Below are positions 29,301-41,317 of a stretch of DNA of 64,000 nucleotides, piece after piece. Positions within the stretch are counted from its first letter, which is position 1; every line of letters starts with the position of its first letter. The stretch covers positions 28,707,101 to 28,771,100 of the forward strand of contig CM017558.1 in the NCBI GenBank assembly GCA_007844125.1, written 5' to 3'. Source of the DNA: Sinonovacula constricta (taxonomy: Eukaryota; Mollusca; Bivalvia; Cardiida; Solecurtidae). Below the pieces are notes generated by a model that saw only the letters and a program-made list of their open reading frames with translations, did no database searches and was not told where the DNA came from. The position numbers were made by a program, and so were the translations under genes.

Positions 29301-30174
29301 AAAGAAAACAGATAGAAATATTATTCGCTATATATTATCAAATTATTTAGACATGTTTCAGAACAAAATGAATGGGTCTATTAATTAGGCAGTGGTCTTT
29401 AAAGTGGATTTGTTGATACAAACCCTTAATACAAAATTGGAAATGCACCAATTACTACAGCGGGATTTTACAGTAAAGAATGTGTTGCATAATCTGAATG
29501 TAAACAAAGGCGTATAAAGAATCCTCGCGTATAAAGAATGATATGCTTATCATACTAATTAGGACTTATATTTTTCTACAACACTGTATAAAGTAAAAAA
29601 TTGAAGTCATATACAGCAAAAATCCTTGTATGGATCTCTTAATATACCACAACTTCATAAATACATGAGGCCTTTACTTTAAGCAGGAAAATGTTGCGTT
29701 TTCTTAAAAAGTTAAAAGTTCTACAGATATGAGAATTGAAAACAAGGCAGTATTTTCATTTAATAATTAAACGCTGCACCTTTCTTAATATTCGCCAATA
29801 AATCTGTATTAGACTAAAATATTAGTCAGGGGCCTACATGTAATGCGCTTAAAAGTAACAAAATCATGTTTTTTTGTTATTTACAGTGTATTTCTTTAAT
29901 CGAGAATATCATCTACACATATTTAACTGTATGGTTTGATTTGCATGAGTAAATAAATAATATTTGTTTAAGAGTAAATAATCCCTTTAACATGATATCC
30001 GACAGTTTGGACCAATATTTTTTTTCAAATAACCAAATCTGAAAAGGTCCCGCGAAATACTGTTTATTTAATGTCCTACATGGTTTTCATTTGCTTTGTA
30101 ATTGTTATTTGTTTGGTTACTTCTCACCGAAACATTTATGGTCATATTTGCGACGCCCTGCTAATATTTTGCTA
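29301..30174. other. AT-rich DNA, no gene seen
   Basis: Nothing recognised. Confidence 0.4.
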
Positions 30175-30336
30175 AGGAAGAGCCAGAACTACGGATTAGA
30201 ACCACCGACGCGCCGCTTGTTAGCTGGAAAACCAACCCACATGAAAATTCCTGCACCGATAGAGGCTCGAACACTTGCAGCGAAGGGCTTATGACTTACA
30301 AATCAGGGATTCAACCCGCTCCGCCACGGCGCCCCA
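30175..30336 (-). mobile_element. SINE-C, tRNA-derived element (Leu-like head)
   Basis: Reading the minus strand from 30334, 'gcgccgtggcggagcgggttg' gives an acceptor strand and an A-box-like D arm. 'gtgttcgagcctc' serves as a B box, and 'cggtgc' can pair with the initial 'gcgccg' with one G-U. The head resembles a class II (Leu/Ser-type) tRNA with an extended variable region. It is followed by a body through 'ctggctcttcc' near 30180. No second copy in this window, so the family status is inferred. A decayed tRNA pseudogene is the alternative; the anticodon loop is irregular. Confidence 0.55.
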
Positions 30337-30821
30337 CATGTATGAGAAATGACTTATTCCTTAGGTCATTACAAATAAGTAATTTCTATCTGAGCAACCT
30401 GCAGGATTAGCTATTTTAAACTGAGAAAAACAAGTGACCGCTTACTTACCCATTTTACCACAAATTCATATAGCGGTAATTCATAGCTTTGGAAAGAAGA
30501 AACAATTAGAGCAATTTTGTCACACTTTGTACTGTCTAACAATTGAGTCAGTGTTCAAAATCGCCTTTAATTAAACTGAAATGTGAGGGTATGCAAAAGT
30601 GTTCCCAAATGTCACATGTATTTATTGTAGACAAAGTTCAATATACAACTATTAAAGCAATAGTTAATACCCTGTTTCCTTCATGTGTTGGTCGAAAATA
30701 AATAATGCATCTTTCAAAGGTTGATCGTTAAATCTCGCACTATTGCGTAGGGATTCTGAGCAGACTCGTGTAGGGTCGCGGCTTGTATTTTGTAGCTACG
30801 ACTATGTACACAAAAATGAGG
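30337..30821. other. AT-rich DNA, no gene seen
   Basis: Nothing recognised between SINE-C and the first alignable part of the large tandem unit. Confidence 0.4.
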
Positions 30822-33800
30822 GTCATATATTCAGAGGAGTTGCAAGCCGGTAACTCTATCCGTTAGATAAAAGATCTGTTATATAAAAGATCAGTTTGCT
30901 ATAAGATTTATTTTGCTTACTTAAGTGGATTCTTTGTTTTATATTACATTATCCTCAATGACACTGTTTCTATGTTCCTATTACAGAGCTATTGGTCTCT
31001 TCTTGAATAGTTCAAAACGCTTGCGGCATACGTGTCTACAAAATATCTTTTTCTGATATACAGATAACTTCTGAAGAAAATTATTTATGCAAATAGTGAA
31101 AAGTTTATATCAACTCTACTCTTATAGAATATCACAAAAAAGACTGGCACGGGTGCGCATTGAACAAAGAGTTGTAAGACCATAAAGCCTTTAAAGTCAT
31201 TTCCGATAATCTATGTTAATGTATTTTTTCATATACATTCTGTACGGTTTCCATTTAAGGCAAAATCAATACTAGGTAATACTATGTCGCCATGATACAC
31301 TGTAACCTGTCCAGTAAACGAAACTTTATTGATGCTATGGTGTTATAAACTATTTTCCAGTCACATTGAACTTCAAAACACACATATTTTGGAGTTCAAA
31401 TACTGAAGTGCATGTATATAAGAAATGGCATTTACTATACATTCTCACTACTTCTATTTCTTGAATATTTCCATTCCTATACCCATTCGCTGACTTTAAA
31501 AATGTAGAACGTAGAAAGCTGTGCGTCTTTGCTATTTGCAATGTAATGTTGTTTAATGTTGCTGCGGTCAATATCCGGGAATAGAAAATAGATAACTTGC
31601 TTGTTAATTAATTAGACAATTCATGGGATGTCGGCACTCTAGGGTAATACATAACAAAATTATGCTAGTTGGAAACGCAATCAAACTGGATACATTCATT
31701 AATAAAGAAATTGTGTTAATATTAGGGATGTCAAAGGATATTAAATTTGGTATCCGGATATCCGTCGAACGATCCGAACAGATATCCGGATATCCGGATA
31801 TAAATCTTAGTTAATTCTGATGTTGCAGTCGGATGTGTGTTGGGTTACTAACGTTTCCATTGATATAATTTAGTCGTCATTTCAATGGAAATAATTAAAT
31901 CAACATTCCCATAGGCATAGGCACTTGATCATTTTAATGATTAATGAAATATGAACAATAAAAAACATTTGGTAATTTTAATTGACAATAAAATGAATAA
32001 ATCAAACATATATCTAATCAATTGTAGCTCTTTCAGTTCTTAATAAAGCCGAACAAACGAAATTAAAGATAATAATCCTTAATCAAAATGGATAAGTAAT
32101 AGCTTCAAACAATGGCTGTTAATTGGCAAATTATTTTACATAAGCTTTAGCACATTTCTAAAACTGTGAAGTTCATCAACAAAATTAAAGATAGTATTCG
32201 CTAAACAAAATGGATCAGTAGAAGCTTCAAACCTTGGCGTTTAATTAGCATGTTATTAAACATACCATCATGCTTTAGCACATTTCTCAAACTGTGAAGC
32301 CAAATATACGATACTGCGTGTCACCAGCTGTCACCACCTGTCGATAATCCGTTACACCTGCGTATGCGTGAATACACACTGACATGACAGCAGAAAGATA
32401 ACTTAGCGAAATGGCCAAAACATTTAACTAAATGTTTAAAATTTTACATTTTAAGCGAATATCCGGATACCGAAGTCGATTCGGATATCCGATGATTCGG
32501 ACGGATATCTGGATATCCGGATATCCGTTGACATCCCTAGTTAATATGTATCTTTAGTTTAGTTTTTAGCATACATTATCACAATGGGTCGCTAACAATG
32601 ATTTCGATTAAACCCTTTTCGTAGTACGAAGGATGCATAGAAAAAATAGCAATCTCACCAAAATACAAAATATGTTTATGTATGCATGTATGTATGAAGT
32701 CCTTACAGACAAAACACGTTTGCATAATTGATTCTTATCTTTTTAACTTTCGACTGTAAAACATTTGAACATTCGTATTTTAATGATCAATGTTTAGTGC
32801 ATTCATCCTCTTGTGATTTCGTTTCATATCTGGCTACATTGATTAGGTGGATAACATAATGTATTGTCTGCCGATTTTCAAGCCATATTGTGGCCTATTA
32901 GAAAATGTAATTATAGACATGACATACACAGAGGTGTAAAGGGTATGTTATGAGACTTATGATTTTAACATTTTGCCAATGTCAGTTTATACAGGTATTG
33001 CTGTTGTTTTGCACAAAATAGAAGAAAATATTAAACGAATACAGGAAGTATTTGGAAAGTCCTGTAAACAACGACTGTCTCTGTACAATGAAATATTGGT
33101 CTATGGCATATCCGAGGCGGCGACAGATGATTTCCAGAGGGCGTTTTTTTTTGGATACCTAATGATGCCTAATAATTAACCGATTTCAATCAGGTCTGTT
33201 TGATTTTTTTTATCTGACTTTTAAATATTTACGGAACAATGTTGATTTGAAAGCACTCCGAAAGACATTTAACATGAACATTGTGTGTTACAATCTGTGC
33301 TTGATATTAATAGTTGAGATTTTTTTGAACGTGTCAGTTTAAAGCTATCTGCCCGTACTCAACATGAGAGCTGCTGTCCAGTAGACCATAAAAATCCAAA
33401 ATTCCATCTAACCTGTTTCCGACATTGATGGGGATCAAATACAAGGGTTGCTGCTGAAAGGTCTTGTTGTGCACCCAGTCAAAGAAGCTTATTTTTGTTG
33501 AGCTAATATTACTTTTCAAATGTGATACAAGACGGCTAACCGTTTCAGTTAGGTAAGTTTTGGTTAAAATGAAATTAATCTAAACCAGAGTATTTTAGCA
33601 AATCATTTTCATCCTAGACATTCGGAGCTGGAATTTAACATTTACCTGCTGTTCTTTAATTTTAAAAACTTCGTTTATTATTCAATTTACTTCAGTTGTA
33701 TAGGTAGAATGAATTTCATTCACCTGGTAGTTTCGAATAACAGTACTGCACTTTTTTAACATTCGGAAACTATACAGAGTACATGTTTATGTATTAAAAG

Positions 33801-36725
33801 AACCAAATTGAAATCGATTATTTAATTAAAAAGATACTTTAAAAAGTTTTACAGTAAGGACTCGAGTTGATCATTTTATATATTTTTATCAATAGACAAT
33901 AACATCTTTAAATCTTTAAAAGCATTATAATTCAGTTCAACGATCATAGCTACATTAAAAGTATAAAATGTAGCAATGAAGTTTGATTCTGGAAAATGCA
34001 ATTGCTTAGGTGTCGGAAAATGTCCAACGTTGTCAGAATATAAAACTTAACTATGTACCGAACCAATTGCATGATATTATGTTATTTATATTCTGATTAC
34101 ATGGTTGTATCAAGAACTTGCTTCTTTATGATATAAAATAAATATAAATGGTATGTTCGTGCTCCTTGGAGTTGTATTTACTACAGAGCACACAATAATA
34201 CGATATTTTGATATAAGAATGTCACGTCGTGGCAGAAATATAAACGAATAATTCTGTTTAAGGAATTTTAAGTTTGATGGCAAAGCAGTTAATATTCACA
34301 TTTCGCTTTTCAAAATTATGCATCGTGACCTCACCATCTTTCAAGTCTTGACATCCTGCCTATTATCAAAAAGGAAAGAGACAGATTATGGGACTTATTA
34401 ATAGGTCAATTGTGTTTATACTGATCTATAAATCATCATTAAAGCTCCTGTGCCCAAGACGGAAACTGACTTAAAAGTAATCAGTATTTTGTATAATGAA
34501 GATGCATTACAGTAAATCCGGGTCAAACTGCATTAACCCGTTCTGTAGTGACTATTTAGAAACCAAAAAAAAATTCCAATTCAAATTTCGTAAATCAGTC
34601 TACTTTTGATCATAATTGCTTATAAAGCGCAAACTACATAGGGAGACTATTTGACAAAGTAATCAATATAACGTTGCTTTCCTGTCTAGTGACAATTAGA
34701 ATATACATATACTTCTGGGGTCAATTAAGATGCGACCGGGCACTTACTATATCAAATGTTAGACTTGTGTATTGTTGAGTCAGTGGACTACGGCTAGGGG
34801 CTATGCCGTTGGTTATATATTTATTTTAAGATATCAATATCTCAATACAGCCTTACTTTGTCTACACGAACATCATCCAAAGATATTTGCCTCCGTTACG
34901 ATATCTTCTGATGGAGAAACAACCGCATGAAATACAGAGTGATTCATAATAGCTGATAGCATTTTGTTGCTTTATAAAATACTGAAAATAAAAAGCATTT
35001 TCAAAGAAAAGGCTTGGTGCTACATCAGATAGTATGAAGTTTGTTAGATGTTTGCTATTAGAGGGTTATCAAGAAACATGTTGCCTGGGTAAAACTACAA
35101 TTTTTCGTTTGTTTCTATATAACGTCATATCATGTCATAACTCGACGCCGCAGTGTTCCTTGAACTGAAAATGTAGGCGCAATAAAGCCTTTGTTAGATA
35201 ATTGCCCTTTTCTTTTCCTTATTGTAAACACCTGTCTAGTCTTCACCTGCTGGTCTTAGATCTTTTTAAATGATCCCTAAAGTGCTAAAAGAATACCATA
35301 GGAATGTTCTTCCATACATTAAAACTGCTATTTGAAATGGACGTGTTTTACCAACTAGGTGGGATGATGTCATACTGTCATCAGTTTCATACAGGTTTAT
35401 ACATCACACAACACTTTATCTAAAAAGGAAGAAAAATTTATTTCTCTCTTTCAATTTGATATATGATATGCCTGAGATTTTATGTGTGTTAAGCGAAGGA
35501 AAGCAACTGATTTAAATATAGCCAAACACTGTTTATCTTCCTCTTTAGATCAATCTAAGGTAAAAATTCATTCTTCAAATATTTTGAACAGATTAAAACT
35601 ACAATTTTCAAAATTTTCACATCATTACCATACGTTGCTTAGTCATATATTTGTAAATAAGGCTGTGAAAAAAGGTCAGCATCATCTGTGAAAACAAAGT
35701 TTTTCTACCAACAAAAAGAATAAATGACAAAATCCTAGTATTAGTAAGAGTATTGCACCATATACCAAACCATGAAAAGGCACAGGTCAGATGTATTGAT
35801 ATACAAGCCAAATGTAAGAACAAATCTGTACCACATAAAAGGTTTTGGCTTAAAGCATGTCATAAGATTTGTTTTAAGACACGTATCGGGTAAACCACTG
35901 CCACAGTGACGTAAACATCATTCTGGAATTAACAAACAGAATTCATGCTTCAGACTCGGAGTGTTATAATACGGTAAAAGAATGCTTCATCAAGGCGTTT
36001 CACAAACAATCTTAAACTGAAAACTGTTAAGAGAGTTAGAGATGAGAACTGTTAATTTTCTTACAATGTTTAATAATGTTTTAAATTTGAAAATTGCAAT
36101 CTTTTCAAGGATTTCGGTCCATAAGTGTTGTCTTTTTTGTATTGATATTTTCTCTGAATCGTGTAACTTTGTCTCGCCAGCATTTGTGTGTTTGATATGT
36201 GCTAAATAGTTAATTTCACATATTATTGGTTTCATGTTACACTAATAAATACTATAAAGGCGCTGAGAGATTACAAATTGAGAGAGACATTGAAAATACT
36301 GCTGACTGGTGTAGCAAATTTAACAATATTGATTGCTTTTCCAAAAATGTCGCATTAATAGAAACCGAAATTTACTAATCTCATCACATGATTATAGGGA
36401 CATAAAACAATTTCTAAACAAGTATATTCTTTTAGTATACATATTTTACATACAAACATTTAATAGGAAAAGATCTTAGAAAATATGCATGCTGCAAATA
36501 ATAGAAAAAAAATGTTTGATTCATTCACATAGACCCTGTGTTATGTTGTAGAATTCTGGATCGTAGGACAGCACATAAGAATTAATTGGCTTTACACACT
36601 CCCTGGAGCATACATGAAATATTGTAATGGTAAAGTAACATGCAATACAAATAGCACTAGAAGATTTTAGGCATGTTAACAAAGGAGATAAATTAGCTTC
36701 AATTTTACCAAGCAAGAGACAAGTA
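30822..36725 (+). repeat. Large tandem unit, old copy C
   Basis: This copy is collinear but diverged relative to A (44997-50530) and B (56775-62270). Anchors: 'ggtcatatattcagagga' at 30822, 44998 and 56778; 'ttattgatgctatggtgtt' at 31326 and 45486; 'atgttgatttgaaagcact' at 33240, 46980 and 58748; 'gttgctgctgaaa' at 33438 and 47177; 'tcaaacatt/aaggct' and 'ggccaggggctatgc' equivalents near 34790, 48933 and 60680; and the 'gaattctggatcgtaggacag' block near 36550, 50355 and 62086. It lacks the first 1.6 kb and last 2.5 kb of A. It is interrupted by the element at 31723-32539 and has a private segment around 32890-33140 with an unrecognised 68-codon frame. Confidence 0.8.
31723..32539. mobile_element. 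Nonautonomous hAT-type DNA transposon with 8-bp TSD
   Basis: The element is bounded by perfect 8-bp direct repeats GTTAATAT at 31715-31722 and 32540-32547. Inside these lie terminal inverted repeats: tagggatgtcaa at the left and its complement ttgacatcccta at the right. Next to both termini are clusters of the palindromic motif GGATATCC (31740-31800 and 32457-32528), probably subterminal transposase-binding sites. The 8-bp duplication and short TIRs fit the hAT superfamily. No transposase frame is present, so it would need help in trans. An internal tandem duplication of about 122 bp (from about 32061 and 32183) is visible. Copies A and B lack it at the matching place. Confidence 0.92.
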
Positions 36726-36839
36726 CGCTCCAGTAAATATATTATGTTAACTATCCATGCATCCGATCCTTTACAGTAAGCTAAAATAATTCATCTACAA
36801 ATGTTTTTTGTCTTTTCTGCATACTGCTCTACGTACTGT

Positions 36840-37076
36840 TCTTTGTTTGTCTATTGGGTTTATCGTCCCACTATCAGTATTTCAGTTATATGGAGACGAT
36901 GTCTACTTGAAGCAGATATAGTGCTGCCTTCACTGTGTATAGCATACCGTGAACACCTGGCTTATATTTGCTTGAGCGTTGCAAGGTAACTATACCACTA
37001 CTATTATTTACGACTTTGGTATGTCGCGGCCTGGGATCAAACCTGGTGACTCCCGTATCTGGAGCCGACTGTTCTA
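36840..37076 (-). mobile_element. SINE-A copy 4, internally deleted
   Basis: It matches the other copies from 'attgggtttatcgtcccac' at about 36853 to the tRNA-like head near 37070. It lacks roughly 90 bp of the body after 'cacctgg' at 36960, and the A-box end of the head is missing or degraded ('gccgactgttc'). The B box is altered (GGTTTGATCCC). Inactive. Confidence 0.82.
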
Positions 37077-37828
37077 TAAACTTATATTTTGTCAACTTTC
37101 AAATCTCTTGCCACAAAGATAAGAAATAAAGAAATATTTCTTAAATTAATAATCATTTGCATTTTCATAATACAAATATAATTCAAAAACAATATTCAAA
37201 GAAAAGTTTCTAAAATGGATAAAACTTTACATTTTACGCCAGTACAAAGAAAATAATTCAATATTGGTGTTATACATATTGGCGAATTAATACAAATGAA
37301 ATATACATTTTTTGCTAAAAACGGTTAAACACAAACTTGAGAAAGCATGATAACCCTCTGTATGAACATATCTGCTTATCAAATAATTCAAAGAAGAATA
37401 TGTTCACCAATTTTAAGCTTGATTCACTATAAATGTGGGATTGAAATTAAGATTGTAAAAAAAGAATTTGCTCAAATTATTACACTTTGACAATAAATTA
37501 TAATCTTGTAATTTTAAGTAATAATATTCCAAATATTTCCCGAATTCAAGCCTTTTTAAGCTAATGATGATCCCATGAAAGGCAAATGAAATCTCTTACG
37601 TTCAACAACATAAGCTAGCATAAACAAAACATTTTCTGTATTCACATAATGAAAGACTCTAAAATTATGGTTCAATGTGATTCTTAGCAGCATTTTACAC
37701 CAAACTTTTCCAACAGAGTATCTTTCTGCAGTTAATAATAGTCATATGAAAGATGTTTTGTTTACATTACAGTATTTTGCACATAATAAACTGAAGCAAA
37801 TTATCAACATATCGTTAGTTAAAAATGT
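37077..37828. other. AT-rich DNA, no gene seen
   Basis: Nothing recognised. It may include decayed flank of the large tandem unit. Confidence 0.4.
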
Positions 37829-38056
37829 TGGGCGTTCGTGGTCTAGTGGTTAAGACGTTGGACTCGGAGGGTCCCGGGTTCGAACCCCGAAACTGACCAC
37901 GTGATGTTAGTCCTTGAGCAAGACTATTTACTGCACATTGCTCCAGGTATTCAGTACCTGAGTACTGGTTCTACCCAGGAAGTGAACAGTCGAGAGGGAT
38001 TAATATAAGTTAAAAGAACTTGTTTCCCAATCGACTATAAATAAATAGGTTTAAAC
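37829..38056 (+). mobile_element. SINE-B copy 2, tRNA-derived SINE
   Basis: The A box 'tggtctagtgg' is at 37839-37849 and the perfect B box GGTTCGAACCC at 37877-37887. The body shared with 24561-24762 follows: 'gtccttgagcaaga', 'cagtacctgagtactggttc', 'gtcgagagggat', and the 'cgactataaa' end. This copy has a few extra bases near the 3' end. The head resembles tRNAs beginning TCCGTGGTCTAGTGG, but the acceptor ends do not pair well and the body is repeated, so it is not a tRNA gene. Confidence 0.85.
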
Positions 38057-38221
38057 TAAGATATAAAATCATTAAGTCTTTCTTCTGGCATCTATTGTGA
38101 CATTTATGGCTGACTGCATGAAGAACTTCCGTTTTCGTAAGTTACTCAGATTCTTGTGACAAAGTGCCTACGCGGAAGTAATATTGGAAACTTTGTATAA
38201 TGGGACATGGCCTTAGCATAT

Positions 38222-38650
38222 TTCATGTAAATTTTATTTATAGTCAACCATATTTGTGTAGTTTTTCAAATACCATATTCTTTTCTAAACACTTTGTGGA
38301 AATTAATTTTTCTATGACGTCACTACTTTCGTAGATAGAAAATATCAGCGCTTGGACATTTCGTATTCGAATAGTTCGATTTTCTTTTTAATTCTTGCAT
38401 TTTAGAAACTCGTCAGAAAGTGCGAGATTAGAGCTCTGTAAAACCGGTTAAGGCTTCCCAGTCGGTCCATATTGCCGACTGATCGTTCCAAGGCGGTAAC
38501 TGTCGAGTTTGCTCTTTTTTTAATTGATTTATCACAAATTTGTTCTTACTTTTCGCTTGGCTTCCATGTGAAATACCTTTGTTCTGTGCTTTTTCGAAGT
38601 TTGGTATATTTTGCAATGCTCACAGGACTTTGTCCTATATTCTTTTTCAT
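38222..38650 (-). mobile_element. LTR-like repeat, 3' LTR of the BEL/Pao relic
   Basis: This segment of about 430 bp is homologous along its length to 41318-41728, in the same orientation and on the opposite side of the BEL/Pao coding relic, as expected for paired LTRs. Related copies are at 43731 and 54905 (plus orientation), with a scrap at 469. It contains a canonical CRE palindrome TGACGTCA at 38315-38322, also present in the other flanking LTR (41422-41429) but mutated in the copies at 44 and 55 kb. The two flanking LTRs differ at many sites, so the insertion is old. Terminal TG/CA dinucleotides could not be fixed. Confidence 0.68.
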
Positions 38651-38779
38651 TTATCATGGCGTAAACTTAAATTTACGGATTCCAAACGACTTTTGGACTA
38701 AATTGATTTTACATTTTTTAAGTTTCTATATTCATCGCTAAATCAGTCCTTCTGAGAAGAAATAATCAGTCTATTCCCA

Positions 38780-40460
38780 GCATCATTTATTTCCCCTTCC
38801 TCTACAGTTAGTTCTGCTGCTGTACGCAAGTGTTTTTTTCTCATGAAAATTGTCTATAAATCTATGAACCTAAGCTGTGACTCGTCCTAAACCATTCCAA
38901 TCAGATAACGTCTGTGGTTGTAGTCTGAAGTCACTATCTGCACTGCTATAAAGTTCATGCAGTTACGCGCTGTCTCGATTTTGGATTTGTCTTCCATGTT
39001 TCCTAATTTCATTTCTTGCCAACATTTAAGACTGAATGAAAGCTGGCCTTTCCCCACAACTTACTTCCTGACAATTTCTCGACAGTTTCTCCCTGAGAGG
39101 CTAGGTCAGCAGGACTGTCTCTAGTTGGTACATACCATGCTCGGTGAAGATCCCTTGTGGATTGTACCCACGGGATTGGAAATACATGTTTTGTATTGCC
39201 TACTATAACTATAAAAACAATGCAACACATTCGTGCTATCATAGACCAATCTCCCTGGCAGCTAATCAACCCAATCCAGAACAGCTAACCACAATATGAT
39301 TTTTGCTTTGACTGGAAATGGTACAAGAAAACCTAGACGGTCAAATAGAGATGCAATCTTCTAGAGCACTAAACGCTTTGTTATAGTGGATTCAGTTCAT
39401 GGCAATGATAGGTGAACATGTCAACTTTTGATAACCAGTTCAGTCCTAAGGCTTTAAAACAATTAATTCACTCATTGTTTAATACATTTTTGTCTCTAAC
39501 TGTTATAACTGTTTTCTCTGTTCGATCCACTGACGACTCAAATTCCCAAAACTTCATTAAAACATCAGACACATCATCGGACATTGGAACACCTGTATGA
39601 AATGTAAGCATACATGTGTCGGTTTCTTTGACTTCAATTGGACATACACATGACTTAAGTAGTCAATGTTGCTGTTGATTAACCTTCTTCACAGGTTATT
39701 TCTTCCATTAAACAATGGAACAAAGCATAATCTACGCATATCTGTAGGTCTAATTTGACCTTCTTATCAATAGATTGAAAGTTCAAGTGTCTCAAGTAGG
39801 GCCAATGCCTTGAATGCAGATTCCAGTCAATTGACTTCAAACAACCAGACACTTGCTTGGTAGTACTTCCTTCTACATTTTCAATGGTATTATAATATAC
39901 ACTTTTAATATCAAATTCTACATTAATTATTTGTAATCTCCCTGATTTTCCATTCAGACTTATGACAGAAACAGTTTCAAGTTCATTTCTTAAGCCCAAA
40001 CGTTCGGCAACATCTTGATTTATCTATGTCCTGGTGCTCCCATCAGCGCTCACCACGATTGATACTGTTCTCAATCCTATGTAGGTTTTTTACTGTTTGA
40101 GTCACATTTGTGAATGTTCTAGTTCTCTTTCACTTTGGTCCATTCTCTAAACATCTTAAGCATAACCATCTTGGCTTTGGTTCATCCATCTATCGTCCGC
40201 ATACAGGGATTTAAGTGTTTCACATGCTCAAGTGTCATGAACCTTGCGACAGATTTTGCATTTTCTGTCATTTTCAATTTTTGCTGAAGAAGGATTTGAT
40301 TCCATTATTTCTGTAGACCGGCTCAGTATCTAACTTAAGCTGTATCTCTGTGGCAATAGTGTGGAATACTGCTTCTTGTAGAGCCCATTCGTTCAATTCA
40401 ATTCTCAATTTTTCGTCTTTGCTTTTCGTCAACCGCATATGAAACCTAATTATCATTGAT
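38780..40460 (-). pseudogene. BEL/Pao retrotransposon gag-pol relic
   Basis: Read on the minus strand, family landmarks occur in BEL/Pao order but in broken frames. A zinc-knuckle-like CKICRKVHDT ... AC at about 40262-40222 contains a stop. A retropepsin-like ADGSTRT is at about 40047-40030. Then comes the A17-type region with VDYALFHC near 39700, past a stop into a FWEFE block near 39545. GFLVPFPVKAK lies near 39335-39298. RNase-H-side WYVPTRDSPADLASQG is near 39138-39090. LTVEE near 38810 comes from the segment before integrase. The 106-codon frame 39679-39999 and the 86-codon frame 39009-39269 are the longest open pieces. The catalytic reverse transcriptase core and the integrase core are missing: the FWEFE and GFLVPF blocks are only about 200 bp apart. 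It is non-functional. Confidence 0.88.
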
Positions 40461-41007
40461 TATGGCAACTTCTTCATATGTTAAATTAACAGGAAGCTGT
40501 TGTTCAGAGCACTTTCATCTTTCTCCGCTAAATTAATTACTGTAATGTCTAACAGGTCTGAAATTTTTTAATTAATTTTCCATTTTCATACTCCATGGCA
40601 GGAAATTTCTCATATTCCTGAAATGGTATACTAACCTTCTGTTTCCACCATATTTTATGTCTCATTTTTCTAAAGGTGCTGCATATGCTTTCCTAGTGTG
40701 TCCTAACCCTTCCACTACCTTTAATTCACTTCCACCAAGGTATTGCCTTTACTGCAGAAATGTGCACCTGCTGATGCATTTGTATTGACAACACAGGTAG
40801 AAAAAACACTTTTCCAGAATTTATAGCCTCTTTTACTCCTGTAAATACTGGTGTGGACACACTTTTAATTCCTGTACATGTTCGAAGTCGTGTCTACTGG
40901 ATGTTTTTTTCACAGGATTTGCAACAGAAGATTTAAGTCGAGTGGTTGATTAAGAAGGTTTCTACTTTACAGTTGGACAGTTTCGGTTTACTGTTTTATA
41001 ATAATAA

Positions 41008-41110
41008 AAATTGTTCTTACTTTTCACTTGGCTAGCACATGAAATACCTTTGTCCTGTGCCTTTTCAGAGTTTGATATATGTTGCTCATAGGACTTTGTC
41101 ATATATTCTT
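41008..41110 (-). mobile_element. Partial LTR fragment
   Basis: It repeats the end of the LTR: 'ttgttcttacttttcacttg', 'gaaatacctttgtcctgtgc', 'ggactttgtcatatattctta'. It lies between the coding relic and the fuller LTR at 41318-41728. This extra fragment implies rearrangement or a second nested element. Confidence 0.65.
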
Positions 41111-41317
41111 ATTCATGATCACAACAATTTTACTTGTGTAGAGTGGCGGTTGTAAAAAATCTCCCCGTGAGTGTAATCTATGTTGTCATTTAATTCATCC
41201 TGTAAGGCTTGTTACTTGTATTTCCATTTATGGACATTGGGCTTTGGTTCCTCAAGTCCATTTTCAGATGAACAGGATGCTGCAACCATTTATTCTTTTC
41301 TGGTCATGTTTTTTCTT

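Noticed and set aside
32973..33179. 68-codon frame private to copy C
   Set aside because: It looks slightly protein-like, but there is no homologue in A or B, no known motif and no splice evidence.
39009..40456. Functional retrotransposon polyprotein
   Set aside because: Stops and frameshifts separate the recognisable blocks, and the RT and integrase cores are missing.
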